A stretch of 46,380 bases of DNA from Candidatus Methylomirabilota bacterium (lineage in GTDB: Bacteria; Methylomirabilota; Methylomirabilia; Rokubacteriales; CSP1-6). Of the stretch, positions 1 through 8,810 are shown piece after piece. Each line of letters starts with the position of its first letter. The stretch's first letter is position 1. A program made the translations under genes and the position numbers. The DNA lies in assembly GCA_035764725.1 (NCBI GenBank), contig DASTYT010000127.1:1-46380 (forward strand). Direction: 5' to 3'. The notes beneath the pieces were generated by a model that worked only from the letters and a program-made list of their open reading frames with translations, was not told the DNA's origin and did not search any database.

Positions 1-2
1 TG

Positions 3-158
3 CTGCGCTCGCCGCACGTGGACAAGACCTCGCGCGAGCAGTTCGAGATGCGCACGCACAAGAGGCTCCTCGACATCGTCGACCCGACCCCGCAAACCGT
101 CGACTCGCTGATGAAGCTCGACCTGCCCGCGGGCGTGGTGGCGGAGATCGTCGAGTAG
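3..158 (+). CDS. rpsJ: Small ribosomal subunit protein uS10, upstream copy (3' end only)
   Basis: The window opens inside a gene whose last 51 codons read as the C-terminal half of ribosomal protein S10, including [15 protein letters not shown] and RTHKRLLDI, and stop with TAG at 156-158. S10 sits in the 30S head and, as NusE, also joins transcription antitermination complexes. A second, complete rpsJ starts 4 nt after this stop. About 43 of the 51 visible residues match that copy; the last ten diverge, ending in AEIVE rather than the canonical VEIKL. The start lies outside the window, so whether this copy is full length is unknown. It could be a true duplicate or a diverging paralogue. Confidence 0.85.
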   Translation: MRSPHVDKTSREQFEMRTHKRLLDIVDPTPQTVDSLMKLDLPAGVVAEIVE

Positions 159-162
159 GAAT

Positions 163-483
163 ATGGTCACCCTGTCCGCCGACCAGAAGATCCGGATCCG
201 CCTGAAGGCCTACGACCACCACCTGCTCGACCGCTCCATGAAGGAGATCGTCGAGACGGTACGGCGCACGGGCGCCCGCGTGACGGGGCCGGTGCTCCTG
301 CCCACCATCATCAACCGATGGACGGTGCTCCGCTCGCCCCACGTCGACAAGACCTCGCGCGAGCAGTTCGAGATGCGCACGCACAAGCGGCTGCTCGACA
401 TCCTCGATCCCACGCCTCAGACGGTGGACGCGCTCATGAAGCTCGAGCTGCCCAGCGGCGTCGACGTCGAGATCAAGCTCTAG
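163..483 (+). CDS. rpsJ: Small ribosomal subunit protein uS10, second complete copy
   Basis: A 106-residue S10, close to the usual 102-105. It has the N-terminal [15 protein letters not shown] segment, the conserved [14 protein letters not shown] loop and the canonical VEIKL C-terminus, so this is the better candidate for the working ribosomal and NusE protein. The ATG start follows the upstream rpsJ stop by 4 nt and gives a correctly sized N-terminus. It is followed at 518 by rplC, the standard S10-operon order. The stretch LLPTIINRW departs slightly from the usual PLPTKIERF-type sequence. A 42-nt block (346-387) is identical to 21-62 in the first copy. Confidence 0.95.
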   Translation: MVTLSADQKIRIRLKAYDHHLLDRSMKEIVETVRRTGARVTGPVLLPTIINRWTVLRSPHVDKTSREQFEMRTHKRLLDILDPTPQTVDALMKLELPSGVDVEIKL

Positions 484-517
484 CCCGCGCACATCAGGAA
501 CAGCGAGAACTTTCGCC

Positions 518-1195
518 ATGGCGATGAAAGAGGGACTGATTGGCCGCAAAGTCGGCATGACGCAGGTCTTCGGGGACGATGGGAACATGATCCCGGTCAC
601 CGTGGTCCAGCTCGGCCCCTGCACGGTCGTCGAGGTGCGGTCGAAGGCCACGCACGGCTACGACGCGCTCCAGCTCGGCTTCGAGCCGAAGAAGAAGAAC
701 GTGACCAAGGCGATGAGCGGCGTCTACAAGAAGGCCGGCGTGGCCACGCCCATGCGCGTGCTCCGGGAGATCCGCCTGCAGAAATCGGAGGCGCTTGCGC
801 CCTACTCGGTGGGTCAGTCTCTGACCGCGGAGATCTTCAGCCCGGGCGAGCTGGTCGACGTGGTCGGCGTGACCAAGGGCAAGGGATTCCAGGGTGGCGT
901 GAAGCGCCATGGCTGGGCGGGCGGCGACGCCACCCACGGCTCGATGTTCCACCGGGCCCCCGGCTCCATCGGGGCCTCCTCCGATCCCTCGCGTGTGTGG
1001 CCAGGTCATCCCCTGCCGGGCCGCATGGGCGGTGATCGCCGCACCGTGCTGAACCTCCCGGTCGTACGCGTGCTCGCCGAGCAGAACCTCATCCTGCTCC
1101 GGGGCGCGGTGCCGGGCGCGCGCGGTGGCGTCGTGCTGGTGCGGAAGAGCGTGAAGCAGACCAAGGCGCAGCAGCAGAAGCAGGGGGCGAAGTAG
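518..1195 (+). CDS. rplC: Large ribosomal subunit protein uL3
   Basis: This 225-residue protein is L3, an early assembly protein of the 50S subunit whose central loop reaches toward the peptidyl-transferase centre. The N-terminal [12 protein letters not shown] and the central [14 protein letters not shown] and [11 protein letters not shown] segments are diagnostic. It is slightly longer than the usual 205-215 because of a Lys/Gln-rich C-terminus. ATG 518 is used; an in-frame ATG at 524 is an alternative and no strong ribosome-binding site decides between them. The stop is followed within 2 nt by rplD, so the two are translationally linked. Confidence 0.96.
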   Translation: MAMKEGLIGRKVGMTQVFGDDGNMIPVTVVQLGPCTVVEVRSKATHGYDALQLGFEPKKKNVTKAMSGVYKKAGVATPMRVLREIRLQKSEALAPYSVGQSLTAEIFSPGELVDVVGVTKGKGFQGGVKRHGWAGGDATHGSMFHRAPGSIGASSDPSRVWPGHPLPGRMGGDRRTVLNLPVVRVLAEQNLILLRGAVPGARGGVVLVRKSVKQTKAQQQKQGAK

Positions 1196-1197
1196 CG

Positions 1198-1827
1198 ATG
1201 CCGAGCCTACCCATTCTCGACGGCAGCGGGAAGTCCCGCGGCACCCTCGAGCTTGCCGACGCGGTGTTCGGGGGCGCGGTGAGCGTGCCCATGGTGCATC
1301 AGGCGGTGGTGCGCGAGCTTGCCGACCGGCGCGTGGGGACGCACTCCACGCGCGGCCGCAGCGAGGTGAGCGGCGGCGGTCGGAAGCCGTGGCGGCAGAA
1401 GGGCACCGGGCGCGCCCGCCAGGGCTCGATCCGCGCCACCCAGTGGAAGGGCGGCGGCAAGCCGTTCGGCCCGCGGCCGCGCAAGTACGACAAGGCCATG
1501 CCCGCGGAGATGCGGCGGGCCGCCCTGCGCGCGGCCCTGGCCGCGAAGGTCGCGGCGGGCGAGGTGACGGTGGTGGAGCAGCTCGGCCTGGGCGAGCCGA
1601 AGACCAAGGCCCTGGTCGCGCGACTCAAGACCTTCGGGGCCGCGGCGGCGCCGACCCTCCTCGTGCTCGGAGAGCGGAGCGCGGACGTCGAGCGCGCGGC
1701 ATCCAACGTGCCGTGGCTCGAGGTCACCACCGCGCTCCACACCTCGGTATATCAGCTCGTGCGCCACGACCGGATCGTCGCGGAGCGCGCGGCCCTCGTC
1801 GCGCTGCAGGAGGCGCTTGCGCGATGA
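1198..1827 (+). CDS. rplD: Large ribosomal subunit protein uL4
   Basis: A 209-residue L4, normal in length. The conserved internal loop that lines the exit tunnel is clear: [19 protein letters not shown] followed by [13 protein letters not shown]. In Enterobacteria L4 also represses its own operon, but no equivalent leader can be judged here because the operon start lies outside the window. The gene begins 2 nt after rplC, and its TGA overlaps the ATG of rplW (ATGA at 1824-1827), which indicates coupled translation. Confidence 0.96.
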   Translation: MPSLPILDGSGKSRGTLELADAVFGGAVSVPMVHQAVVRELADRRVGTHSTRGRSEVSGGGRKPWRQKGTGRARQGSIRATQWKGGGKPFGPRPRKYDKAMPAEMRRAALRAALAAKVAAGEVTVVEQLGLGEPKTKALVARLKTFGAAAAPTLLVLGERSADVERAASNVPWLEVTTALHTSVYQLVRHDRIVAERAALVALQEALAR

Positions 1828-2114
1828 GAGATCCTCGTCAGGTGCTGTTCCGTCCCCTCATGACCGAGAAGAGCATGCTGCAGAAGGAAGAGCACAACAC
1901 CGTGACGTTCGAGGTCGCGCGGAGCGCCAACAAGGTCGAGATCCGCCAGGCCGTCGAGCGCGTGTTCAATGTGAAGGTGGCCGACGTGCGCACGATGTCG
2001 ATGCAGGGCAAGTGGAAGCGCATGGGCCGCTTCGAGGGCCAACGCTCCGACTGGAAGAAGGCGATCGTCACGCTGGCGCCTGGCCACAAGATCGAGCTCG
2101 TCGAGGGAGCCTGA
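1824..2114 (+). CDS. rplW: Large ribosomal subunit protein uL23
   Basis: A 96-residue L23 beginning [17 protein letters not shown]; the RPLMTEKS motif near the N-terminus is typical. L23 sits beside the tunnel exit and is a docking site for trigger factor and SRP. The ATG start overlaps the rplD TGA by 4 nt, which fixes it over longer upstream readings of the same frame. The C-terminal half contains [20 protein letters not shown], the usual basic strand. rplB begins 5 nt after the stop. Confidence 0.95.
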   Translation: MRDPRQVLFRPLMTEKSMLQKEEHNTVTFEVARSANKVEIRQAVERVFNVKVADVRTMSMQGKWKRMGRFEGQRSDWKKAIVTLAPGHKIELVEGA

Positions 2115-2119
2115 GACCG

Positions 2120-2944
2120 ATGGGAATCCGCACACTGAAGCCCACCTCGCCGGCGCGGCGCTACATGACCCTCCTCACCAACGAGGAGATCACCAAGAAG
2201 ACGCCGGAGAAGAGCCTGCTCACGCCCAAGACCCGGATCAGCGGTCGCAACGCTTACGGCCGCATCACCGTCCGGCACCGGGGCGGCGGGCACAAGCGGA
2301 TGCTCCGCGAGGTCGACTTCCGCCGCGAGAAGCTCGGCATCCCCGCCAAGGTGGTGGGTATCGAGTACGATCCCGGCCGCTCGGCCCGGATCGCGCTCCT
2401 GCACTACCGCGACGGCGAGAAGCGCTACATCATCGCGCCCCTCGGGCTCAAGCCCGGGGACGTCGTGATGTCGGGGCCGCAGGCCGACATCCTGCCCGGC
2501 AACGCGCTGCCCATCCGCAGCATCCCCCTCGGCACCCTCGTGCACAACGTGGAGCTGCAGCCGGGGCGCGGTGGCCAGCTGTGCCGGAGCGCGGGAACCC
2601 TCGCCCAGCTCCTCGCCAAGGAAGGCGACCACGCCGATCTCAAGCTCCCCTCGGGGGAGGTGCGGCGGGTGGCGCTCGACTGCATGGCCACCGTCGGCCA
2701 GGTCGGGAACCTCGACCATGAGAACGTGTCGGTCGGTAAAGCGGGGCGGGTGCGCTGGAAGGGCTTCCGGCCCACCGTGCGGGGCACCGTCATGAACCCG
2801 GTGGACCACCCCATGGGCGGCGGTGAGGGCAAGGGCAAGGGCAACCATCCGATGACCCCGTGGGGCAAGCCCACCAAGGGCTACAAGACCCGCCGGGGCG
2901 CGCGCCCGTCGGACCGTTACATCGTCACGCGCCGGACCAAGTAA
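2120..2944 (+). CDS. rplB: Large ribosomal subunit protein uL2
   Basis: A 274-residue L2, one of the most conserved 50S proteins, needed for subunit association and peptidyl-transferase activity. It has [19 protein letters not shown] in the N-terminal third and the C-terminal [12 protein letters not shown] and [14 protein letters not shown] segments. The ATG at 2120 gives the normal length; the frame stays open further upstream through rplW, but that extension is spurious. In the active-site loop the first His (His229 of E. coli) is kept, while the second His of the common HPHGGGEG form is Met. The same substitution is known from other phyla such as Bacteroidota, so it is probably neutral. 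Confidence 0.97.
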   Translation: MGIRTLKPTSPARRYMTLLTNEEITKKTPEKSLLTPKTRISGRNAYGRITVRHRGGGHKRMLREVDFRREKLGIPAKVVGIEYDPGRSARIALLHYRDGEKRYIIAPLGLKPGDVVMSGPQADILPGNALPIRSIPLGTLVHNVELQPGRGGQLCRSAGTLAQLLAKEGDHADLKLPSGEVRRVALDCMATVGQVGNLDHENVSVGKAGRVRWKGFRPTVRGTVMNPVDHPMGGGEGKGKGNHPMTPWGKPTKGYKTRRGARPSDRYIVTRRTK

Positions 2945-2956
2945 GAGAGGCCGACC

Positions 2957-3250
2957 ATGGGACGCTCAACCAGTAAGGGGCCGTTCGTCGAGACGCGGCT
3001 CATGACCCGCATCGACGAGCTGAACCGCCAGCGCCAGAAGAAGGTGCTGAAGACGTGGTCGCGCCGGTCCACCATCGTGCCGGAGTTCGTGGGGCACACG
3101 CTCGCCGTGCACAACGGGAAGAAGTTCATCCCGGTGTACATCACCGAGAACATGGTGGGCCACCGCCTCGGCGAGTTCGCCCTCACCCGGACGTTCAAGG
3201 CACACGGCGCCGCCGAGAAGGCCACCACGTCGCCCACCGGGAAGGCGTGA
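2957..3250 (+). CDS. rpsS: Small ribosomal subunit protein uS19
   Basis: A 97-residue S19 beginning [13 protein letters not shown]19 lies in the 30S head, pairs with S13 and contacts the A-site finger and tRNA. The conserved [24 protein letters not shown] stretch (split here only by residue count) and [17 protein letters not shown] are unmistakable. Its ATG is 12 nt after rplB, and its stop is 4 nt before the GTG of rplV. The length is normal apart from a short Ala/Lys-rich C-terminal extension. Confidence 0.96.
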   Translation: MGRSTSKGPFVETRLMTRIDELNRQRQKKVLKTWSRRSTIVPEFVGHTLAVHNGKKFIPVYITENMVGHRLGEFALTRTFKAHGAAEKATTSPTGKA

Positions 3251-3254
3251 GGCC

Positions 3255-3626
3255 GTGAAGACGCAGGCCACCGCGCGCTACATCCGGGTGCCCGCCAGCA
3301 AGGCGCGCCTCGTGCTCGAGCACATCCGTGGCAAGTCGGTGGGCGAGGCCCTCGCCACCCTGCAGCTCACGTCGAAGGCGGCGGCGCGGCTCATCGAGAA
3401 GGTGCTGCGCTCGGCCATCGCCAATGCCGAGCACAACCATCAGGTGCGCAACCTCGACGACCTCCGCGTGGTCAAGGCGGTCGCCGACGGTGGCCCCGGC
3501 CTCAAGCGGGTATCCCCGCGGGCGATGGGCCGCGCGTACTTCATCAAGCACCGGACCAGCCACCTCACCATCGAGCTCTCCGACGAGACGCCGCGCCCGC
3601 GCGCGCGGGCGGGGGCGGGAAGGTAA
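3255..3626 (+). CDS. rplV: Large ribosomal subunit protein uL22
   Basis: A 123-residue L22, whose beta-hairpin forms part of the exit tunnel and is a known site of macrolide resistance changes. The translation has the expected ARYIRVPASKARLVLEHIRG N-terminus and a hairpin region reading GPGLKRVSPRAMGRAYFIKH, followed by RTSHLTIELSDE. Translation starts at GTG 3255, only 4 nt after the rpsS stop. The C-terminus carries a short Arg/Pro/Ala-rich tail. rpsC begins 3 nt later. Confidence 0.95.
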   Translation: MKTQATARYIRVPASKARLVLEHIRGKSVGEALATLQLTSKAAARLIEKVLRSAIANAEHNHQVRNLDDLRVVKAVADGGPGLKRVSPRAMGRAYFIKHRTSHLTIELSDETPRPRARAGAGR

Positions 3627-3629
3627 TTT

Positions 3630-4277
3630 ATGGGGCAGAAGACCCATCCGATCGGATTCCGGCTCGGGACCACGCGGACGTGGAGCTCGCGCTGGTTCGC
3701 CACCAAGGGCTACGCGGGGCTCCTGCACGAGGACGTGAAGATCCGCCGGTTCATCAAGTCGGCGCTCTACCACGCGGGGATCTCGAAGATCGACATCGAG
3801 CGCTCGGCCAATCGGGCGCGCATCTCCATCTTCACCGCGCGTCCCGGCATCATCATCGGCCGCAAGGGCGCCGAAGTGGAGAAGCTCAAGAACGAGATCC
3901 AGAGCCGAACCCAGAAGGAGGTCCACCTCAACATCGAGGAGGTGGTCCATCCCGAGCTGGACGCGCAGCTGGTGGCGGAAAACGTCGCCCTCCAGCTCCA
4001 GAAGCGGGTGGCATTCCGCCGCGCGATGAAGAAGGCGGTGACGTCCGCCCTGCGCCTGGGCGCCGACGGCATCCGGATCGCCTGCTCCGGTCGCCTGGGC
4101 GGCGCCGAGATCGCGCGCCGCGAGTGGTACCGCGACGGGCGGGTGCCCCTGCACACGCTGCGGGCGGACATCGACTACGGCCTCGCCGAGGCCCACACGA
4201 CGTACGGCGCCATCGGCGTGAAGGTGTGGATCTTCAAGGGTGAGGTCCTACCCACCCAGCGGACGGCCGAGGCCTGA
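3630..4277 (+). CDS. rpsC: Small ribosomal subunit protein uS3
   Basis: A 215-residue S3, part of the mRNA entry channel with helicase activity together with S4 and S5. It starts [12 protein letters not shown], as in nearly all bacteria. The KH-type RNA-binding region reads [17 protein letters not shown] (about residues 70-86), and the C-terminal domain carries [21 protein letters not shown] (quoted in part). The length is at the short end of the family range. The ATG is 3 nt after rplV and rplP starts 4 nt after the stop. Confidence 0.96.
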   Translation: MGQKTHPIGFRLGTTRTWSSRWFATKGYAGLLHEDVKIRRFIKSALYHAGISKIDIERSANRARISIFTARPGIIIGRKGAEVEKLKNEIQSRTQKEVHLNIEEVVHPELDAQLVAENVALQLQKRVAFRRAMKKAVTSALRLGADGIRIACSGRLGGAEIARREWYRDGRVPLHTLRADIDYGLAEAHTTYGAIGVKVWIFKGEVLPTQRTAEA

Positions 4278-4281
4278 TCCC

Positions 4282-4698
4282 ATGCTGATGCCCAAGCGCG
4301 TCAAGTATCGCAAGGCCCAGCGCGGGCGCATGAAGGGCAAGGCCCATCGTGGCTCCACGCTCGCCTTCGGCGACTACGGGCTCAAGGCCCTGGAGCCGGC
4401 GTGGGTGACCAACCGGCAGATCGAGGCCGCGAGAGTCTCCTTGACCCGGAGTGTCCAGCGCGGCGGCAAGGTCTTCATCCGGATCTTCCCCGACAAGCCG
4501 GTGACCAAGAAGCCCGCGGAGACGCGGATGGGCAAGGGCAAGGGCAATCCCGAGTTCTGGGTGGCGGTGGTGAAGCCCGGCCGCATCCTCTACGAGATGG
4601 AGGGTGTGGACGAGGCGACGGCCAAGGACGGGTTTCGGCTCGCCGCGCAGAAGCTCGGCATCAAGACCAAGTTCGTGACCCGCACGCGGGCGCTCTGA
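4282..4698 (+). CDS. rplP: Large ribosomal subunit protein uL16
   Basis: A 138-residue L16, which organises the A-site tRNA elbow region of the 50S. It reads [19 protein letters not shown] at the N-terminus and carries [19 protein letters not shown] near residue 90, both canonical. ATG 4282 is chosen because it gives the standard N-terminus; an upstream in-frame ATG at 4240 would overlap rpsC by 38 nt. The gene lies 4 nt after rpsC and 7 nt before rpmC. Confidence 0.96.
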   Translation: MLMPKRVKYRKAQRGRMKGKAHRGSTLAFGDYGLKALEPAWVTNRQIEAARVSLTRSVQRGGKVFIRIFPDKPVTKKPAETRMGKGKGNPEFWVAVVKPGRILYEMEGVDEATAKDGFRLAAQKLGIKTKFVTRTRAL

Positions 4699-4705
4699 GG
4701 CGACC

Positions 4706-4906
4706 ATGAAGGTGACGAAGTGGCGTGAGATGTCAGAGGACGAGCTGACGCAGAAGGGCAAGGAGCTCGCCGAGGAGCTCTTCAACCTCCGCTTCCAGCT
4801 CTCGATGGGCGTGGCCAAGAACCCCGCGCGTGTCGGACAGGCGCGCCGCGACCTCGCCAGGATCCAGACGATCCTGCGCGAGCGCCGTGCCCCCGCGAAG
4901 GCTTAA
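4706..4906 (+). CDS. rpmC: Large ribosomal subunit protein uL29
   Basis: A 66-residue L29, a small two-helix protein near the tunnel exit, beside L23. The protein has the expected WREMSEDELTQKGKELAEEL start, the LFNLRFQLSMG segment and the NPARVGQARRDLARIQTIL helix. Length and position between rplP and rpsQ are standard. Its TAA at 4904-4906 is followed at once by AAGGAGA-like sequence that serves rpsQ. Confidence 0.95.
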   Translation: MKVTKWREMSEDELTQKGKELAEELFNLRFQLSMGVAKNPARVGQARRDLARIQTILRERRAPAKA

Positions 4907-4917
4907 GGAGACGTTCG

Positions 4918-5166
4918 GTGTCGGAGACGAAGACCCGCGAAGGCGTGGTGGTGAGCGACAAGATGACGAAGACCCGCGTGGTGCTGATCGAGCGGGTGTA
5001 CCGGCACCCGCGGTACGAGCGCGTGGTGCGGCGCACCAAGCGGCTCAAGGCCCACGACGAGACCAATGCGAGCAAGACGGGCGACCGGGTGCTCCTCGAG
5101 GAGACGCGGCCCCTGTCGAAGGAAAAGCGCTGGCGGATCCGGGAAATCATGACCCGGGCCTCCTGA
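4918..5166 (+). CDS. rpsQ: Small ribosomal subunit protein uS17
   Basis: An 82-residue S17, an early-binding OB-fold protein of the 30S body. It contains [36 protein letters not shown] and [19 protein letters not shown], matching the family throughout. The GTG start at 4918 is supported by an AAGGAG ribosome-binding site at about 4905-4910. It is the last gene of the S10 block; rplN of the spc block follows after 7 nt with no terminator, so the operons are fused. Confidence 0.95.
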   Translation: MSETKTREGVVVSDKMTKTRVVLIERVYRHPRYERVVRRTKRLKAHDETNASKTGDRVLLEETRPLSKEKRWRIREIMTRAS

Positions 5167-5173
5167 GACCGAC

Positions 5174-5542
5174 ATGATCCAGCCGAGAACGATGCTCGAC
5201 GTGGCCGACAACTCCGGCGCCAAGAAGGCGCAGTGCATCCGCGTCATGGGCGGCGCCAACAAGCGCTACGCCTCGCTCGGCGACATCGTGATCGTCGCGG
5301 TCAAGGAGGCGGTGCCGGACGGCACCGTGAAGAAGGGCGAGGTGGCCCGCGCGGTGGTGGTGCGGACGGTGAAAGAAGTGGGCCGCAAGGACGGCTCGTA
5401 CATCCGCTTCGACCGCAACGCGGTGGTGCTCCTCAAGGCCGACGACAACCCGGTGGGCACCCGCATCTTCGGACCCGTCGCGCGGGAGCTCCGGGACAAG
5501 CAGTTCACCAAGATCATCTCGCTGGCCCCCGAGGTCATCTGA
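5174..5542 (+). CDS. rplN: Large ribosomal subunit protein uL14
   Basis: A 122-residue L14, the standard length, located at the subunit interface and forming bridges with 16S rRNA. It begins [20 protein letters not shown] and contains [26 protein letters not shown] and [13 protein letters not shown]. It opens the spc block. The gap to rplX is 8 nt. Confidence 0.97.
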   Translation: MIQPRTMLDVADNSGAKKAQCIRVMGGANKRYASLGDIVIVAVKEAVPDGTVKKGEVARAVVVRTVKEVGRKDGSYIRFDRNAVVLLKADDNPVGTRIFGPVARELRDKQFTKIISLAPEVI

Positions 5543-5550
5543 GGGACGTG

Positions 5551-5877
5551 ATGGCGCAAGCGCACGTGCGGAAGGGCGACACCGTGGTGGTCATCGCGGG
5601 CCGGGAGCGCGGCAAGCGCGGCCGGGTCCTGCGGGTGCTGCCCGCGGAGGGCCGCGTGGTGGTGGAACGGCTCAATCTCATGAAGAAGCACCAGAAGCCG
5701 ACCCAGAAGCTGCGGCAGGGCGGCATCATCGAGCGCGAGGCGCCGCTGCATCTGTCCAATGTGATGCTGGTGGATCCCCGCAGCGACAAACCTACGCGGG
5801 TGGGCGTCAAGCAGCTCGCCGACGGCCGCAAGGCCCGCGTCGCCCGCAAGTCGGGCGAGATGGTGGACAAGGCGTAG
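5551..5877 (+). CDS. rplX: Large ribosomal subunit protein uL24
   Basis: A 108-residue L24, an assembly initiator of the 50S. The N-terminal KOW motif is visible as RKGDTVVVIAGRERGKRGRV, and the C-terminal half holds GGIIEREAPLHLSNVML with the expected conserved His-Leu-Ser. ATG 5551 gives the usual length; a GTG immediately before it is possible but not preferred, and a longer open frame over rplN is spurious. rplE starts 3 nt after the stop. Confidence 0.95.
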   Translation: MAQAHVRKGDTVVVIAGRERGKRGRVLRVLPAEGRVVVERLNLMKKHQKPTQKLRQGGIIEREAPLHLSNVMLVDPRSDKPTRVGVKQLADGRKARVARKSGEMVDKA

Positions 5878-5880
5878 GTC

Positions 5881-6588
5881 ATGGCTGACGAAAAGAAGCC
5901 CCAGGCGAAGGCCCCCGGCAAGGCGCCGCAGCCGGCCCAGCAGGGCAGCGGCAAGAAGCCTGTCCCCGCCGGCAAGGGCGGCGGCAAGGGTGCCCCCGCG
6001 ACCGCGGCCGGCCCCGCCGCGCAGGCGCGCGTGACCGGCGACGTGCCCCCGCGGCTGCGCGACCGCTTCCGCTCCGCGGTGATCCCCGCCCTCATGAAGG
6101 AGCGCGGCTACACCAATCCGTTCCAGGTGCCGCGGCTCGAGAAGATCGTCATCAACATGGGCGTGGGCGAGGGCAAGGAGAACGCCAAGGTCGTCGACTT
6201 CGCGGTGTCGGATCTGCAGACCATCGCCGGCCAGAAGCCGGTGATCACGCGCGCGAAGAAGTCGATCGCGAACTTCAAGCTCCGCGAGAACGTCCCCATC
6301 GGCTGCAAGGTGACGCTGCGGGGCGCGCGGATGTACGAGTTCCTCGACCGCCTCGTCAACGTGGCCCTGCCGCGGGTGCGCGACTTCAAGGGCGTGCCGC
6401 CTAAGGCCTTCGACGGACGCGGCAACTACGCCCTCGGGCTCAAGGAGCAGGTCATCTTTCCGGAGATCGTGTACGACAAGGTCGACAAGGTGCGCGGCAT
6501 GGACATCATCATGGTGACCACCGCCGGCACCGACGAAGAGGCCAAGGCGCTGCTGACCCAGCTCGGCTTGCCCTTCAGGGAGTCCTAA
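5881..6588 (+). CDS. rplE: Large ribosomal subunit protein uL5 with long N-terminal extension
   Basis: The last 180 or so residues of this 235-residue protein are a normal L5, which binds 5S rRNA in the central protuberance: [36 protein letters not shown] and [18 protein letters not shown] are all present. Residues 1-56 are an added Lys/Ala/Pro/Gly-rich, probably disordered segment (starts [20 protein letters not shown]). ATG 5881 is 3 nt after rplX, so the extension is probably translated. An internal start near residue 57 giving an ordinary L5 cannot be excluded, but the only Met nearby is residue 72, inside the conserved core. Confidence 0.93.
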   Translation: MADEKKPQAKAPGKAPQPAQQGSGKKPVPAGKGGGKGAPATAAGPAAQARVTGDVPPRLRDRFRSAVIPALMKERGYTNPFQVPRLEKIVINMGVGEGKENAKVVDFAVSDLQTIAGQKPVITRAKKSIANFKLRENVPIGCKVTLRGARMYEFLDRLVNVALPRVRDFKGVPPKAFDGRGNYALGLKEQVIFPEIVYDKVDKVRGMDIIMVTTAGTDEEAKALLTQLGLPFRES

Positions 6589-6591
6589 GGC

Positions 6592-6777
6592 ATGGCGAAG
6601 ATCTCGCTCATCATGAAGGCGCAGCGGCCCCCGAAGTTCAAGTCGCGGGGCTACAACCGCTGCAAGATCTGCGGCCGCCCTCGCGGCTATCTGCGGAAGT
6701 TCGAGGCCTGCCGGCTCTGCTTCCGGGAGCTGGCCCTCAAGGGCGAGGTGCCGGGCGTGGTCAAGGCGAGCTGGTAG
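6592..6777 (+). CDS. rpsN: Small ribosomal subunit protein uS14, zinc-binding type
   Basis: A 61-residue short (type Z) S14 of the 30S head. It keeps both CxxC pairs, C24-x2-C27 and C40-x2-C43, so it should bind one structural zinc. The sequence [20 protein letters not shown] is typical. The gene starts 3 nt after rplE, supporting the ATG at 6592. Bacteria often also encode a zinc-free long paralogue elsewhere; nothing here indicates that. Confidence 0.96.
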   Translation: MAKISLIMKAQRPPKFKSRGYNRCKICGRPRGYLRKFEACRLCFRELALKGEVPGVVKASW

Positions 6778-6790
6778 GGGGACGCGAGGC

Positions 6791-7186
6791 ATGATGACCG
6801 ATCCCATCGCTGACCTCCTGACCCGCATCCGCAACGCGAGCCGTGCCGAGCACGAGAAGGTGGACATCCCCTCGTCCAAGCTCAAGGTCCGCATCACCGA
6901 GATCCTGAAGAGCGAAGGATTCATCAAGAACTTCCGGCTCATGGAGGAGAAGAAGCCCGGCACCCTGCGTGTGTATCTCAAGTACGGGGCGGGCAACGAG
7001 CGCGTCATCTCCGGGCTCGTCCGGGTGTCGAAGCCGGGCCGGCGCGTCTACGTGGGCAAGGACAAGATCCCATCCATCCTGGGCGGCATGGGGGTGGCGA
7101 TCCTGTCCACTTCCCGGGGCGTGATGACCGACCGCGAGGTCCGCAAGCAGGGCCTCGGCGGCGAGGTCCTCGCCTACGTCTGGTAG
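6791..7186 (+). CDS. rpsH: Small ribosomal subunit protein uS8
   Basis: A 131-residue S8 of standard length, a primary 16S-binding protein and, in enterobacteria, the translational regulator of the spc operon. The N-terminus reads [16 protein letters not shown] and the C-terminal domain [20 protein letters not shown], both diagnostic. The ORF starts ATG-ATG; the first ATG (6791) is used. It lies 13 nt after rpsN and 12 nt before rplF. Confidence 0.96.
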   Translation: MMTDPIADLLTRIRNASRAEHEKVDIPSSKLKVRITEILKSEGFIKNFRLMEEKKPGTLRVYLKYGAGNERVISGLVRVSKPGRRVYVGKDKIPSILGGMGVAILSTSRGVMTDREVRKQGLGGEVLAYVW

Positions 7187-7198
7187 GAGAGCCGACTC

Positions 7199-7741
7199 AT
7201 GTCGCGAATCGGACGCAAGCCCATCCCGGTGCCGCAGGGCGTGAAGGTGGCGGTGGACGGCGCCGCGGTGCGCGTGGAAGGGCCCAAGGGGAAGCTCTCG
7301 CACTCGCTGCCCAGCGGGATCTCGGTCAAGGCCGAGCCCGCGCAGGTGACGGTGAGCCGATCCTCGGACGAGCGGAATGCGCGCGCCCTCCATGGCCTCA
7401 CGCGCTCGCTCATCGCCAACATGGTGCACGGGGTGAAGGACGGCTTCGAGCGCAAGCTCGAGATCGTGGGCATCGGGTACCGGTGCCAGCTCCAGGGCAA
7501 GAACCTGCAGCTCGCGCTGGGCTTCTCGCACCCGGTGATCTTCCCGCTCCCCGAGGGCATTCAGGCGGAGGTGGAGAAGCAGGTGTCGATTACCCTGCGG
7601 GGCGCGGACAAGGCCTTGCTGGGGCAGACCGCCGCGCTCATCCGGGGCCTCCGCAAGCCGGACCCCTACAAGGGCAAGGGTATCAAGTACGCGGACGAAT
7701 ACATCCGCCGGAAAGTGGGCAAGAAGGCAGGAGCCAAGTGA
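7199..7741 (+). CDS. rplF: Large ribosomal subunit protein uL6
   Basis: A 180-residue L6 with its two homologous domains, located near the factor-binding site of the 50S. It begins [17 protein letters not shown]; the C-terminal domain contains [25 protein letters not shown] sequence (here [20 protein letters not shown]). The gene's TGA overlaps the ATG of rplR by one base (TGATG at 7739-7743), a coupling arrangement used repeatedly in this operon. Confidence 0.96.
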   Translation: MSRIGRKPIPVPQGVKVAVDGAAVRVEGPKGKLSHSLPSGISVKAEPAQVTVSRSSDERNARALHGLTRSLIANMVHGVKDGFERKLEIVGIGYRCQLQGKNLQLALGFSHPVIFPLPEGIQAEVEKQVSITLRGADKALLGQTAALIRGLRKPDPYKGKGIKYADEYIRRKVGKKAGAK

Positions 7742-8106
7742 TGCAGGCGAATCGCAAGGTCGAGGCCAGGAAGATCCGGCACGTGCGGGTGCGGCGCCTG
7801 GTGCAGGGGACCGCCCAGCGACCGCGGCTCGTGGTGTTCCGGAGCCTGAATCACATCTATGCACAGATCATCGACGACGCGGACGGCAAGACGCTGTGCG
7901 CGGTGGACAGCCGCGCCGCGGACTTCCGCGCCAAGATGAAGACGGGCGGCAACGTGGCGGCGGCGAAGCTGGTGGGCGAGCTGATCGCCCAGCGGGCGAA
8001 GGCCAAGGGCATTGGGCCCGTGGTGTTCGACCGTGGCGGCTACCAGTATCACGGGCGGGTGAAGGCGCTGGCCGATGCGGCACGGGCCGGCGGCCTGGCG
8101 TTCTAG
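7741..8106 (+). CDS. rplR: Large ribosomal subunit protein uL18
   Basis: A 121-residue L18, which with L5 and L25 binds 5S rRNA. It contains [21 protein letters not shown], slightly abbreviated here, plus [14 protein letters not shown] and the C-terminal [20 protein letters not shown]. The start overlaps the rplF stop by one base. The open frame extends upstream into rplF but that part is not coding. A strong GGGAGGA ribosome-binding site for rpsE begins at its stop codon. Confidence 0.95.
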   Translation: MQANRKVEARKIRHVRVRRLVQGTAQRPRLVVFRSLNHIYAQIIDDADGKTLCAVDSRAADFRAKMKTGGNVAAAKLVGELIAQRAKAKGIGPVVFDRGGYQYHGRVKALADAARAGGLAF

Positions 8107-8116
8107 GGAGGACGGA

Positions 8117-8638
8117 TTGGCTGAAGGACGGATCGATTCCAGCGCGCTCGACCTGACCGACCGGGTCGTCTCGATCAACCGTGTCGCCAAGGTCGTGAAG
8201 GGCGGCCGGCGCTTCTCGTTCACCGCCCTCGTGGTGGTGGGCGACGGTCGCGGCCACGTCGGCGTGGGCCTCGGCAAGGCGCGCGAGGTCCCCGAGGCCA
8301 TCCGCAAGTCGGTGGAGCACGCCAAGAAGGACCTGATCTTCGTGCCCCTCAAGGACACCACGATCCCGTGCGAGATGACCGGCCACTTCGGCGCGGCCCG
8401 GGTCTACCTCAAGCCCGCGTCCCAGGGCACCGGCGTCATCGCCGGTGGCGCGGTGCGGCCGGTGCTGGAGGCGGCGGGCGTCCAGGACGTGCTGACCAAG
8501 ACGCTGGGGACCAACAATCCGCACAACGTGCTCAAGGCGACCATCGATGCGTTCCGGCGCATGAAGCGGCAGCTCGACCTGCACGCGGCGCGGCGGCGCT
8601 CGCTCGACGGCGACGGCCAGGAGGCGGCGGGTGGCTAA
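8117..8638 (+). CDS. rpsE: Small ribosomal subunit protein uS5, TTG start
   Basis: A 173-residue S5, a fidelity and mRNA-helicase protein of the 30S body. The dsRNA-binding-like domain reads [20 protein letters not shown] and [17 protein letters not shown], and the C-terminal domain [18 protein letters not shown], all conserved. The start is taken as TTG at 8117, 4 nt after a GGGAGGA ribosome-binding site at 8106-8112. The alternative in-frame ATG at 8075 lies within rplR and adds a non-conserved segment. The last 8 nt overlap rpmD. Confidence 0.93.
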   Translation: MAEGRIDSSALDLTDRVVSINRVAKVVKGGRRFSFTALVVVGDGRGHVGVGLGKAREVPEAIRKSVEHAKKDLIFVPLKDTTIPCEMTGHFGAARVYLKPASQGTGVIAGGAVRPVLEAAGVQDVLTKTLGTNNPHNVLKATIDAFRRMKRQLDLHAARRRSLDGDGQEAAGG

Positions 8639-8810
8639 GCTCAAGGTCACGCTGGTGAAGAGCATCATCGGGCTCAGCCCGAAGCAGGAGGCGACCGTCC
8701 GCGCGCTGGGGCTCCACCGCATCCGCCACACGGTGGAGCACGACGACAGCCCGACGATCAAGGGCATGATCAAGGCGGTGGCGTTCGCCCTCAAGGTGGA
8801 GGCGGCATGA
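8631..8810 (+). CDS. rpmD: Large ribosomal subunit protein uL30
   Basis: A 59-residue L30 starting at GTG 8631 and ending TGA 8808-8810. The translation [20 protein letters not shown] continues with [20 protein letters not shown], the standard L30 pattern of a KS-IG and a GL-(R/H)RI(R/N)-TV core. It overlaps the end of rpsE by 8 nt and shares ATGA with rplO. L30 is absent from some bacterial lineages, so its presence is mildly informative. The gene is short and easily missed. Confidence 0.95.
   Translation: MAKLKVTLVKSIIGLSPKQEATVRALGLHRIRHTVEHDDSPTIKGMIKAVAFALKVEAA

Noticed and set aside
5266..7008. A 580-codon open frame on the minus strand across rplN-rplX-rplE-rpsN-rpsH
   Set aside because: It lies antisense to five certain ribosomal genes, is low in recognisable domains and rich in His/Arg/Leu, the signature of shadow frames in GC-rich DNA.
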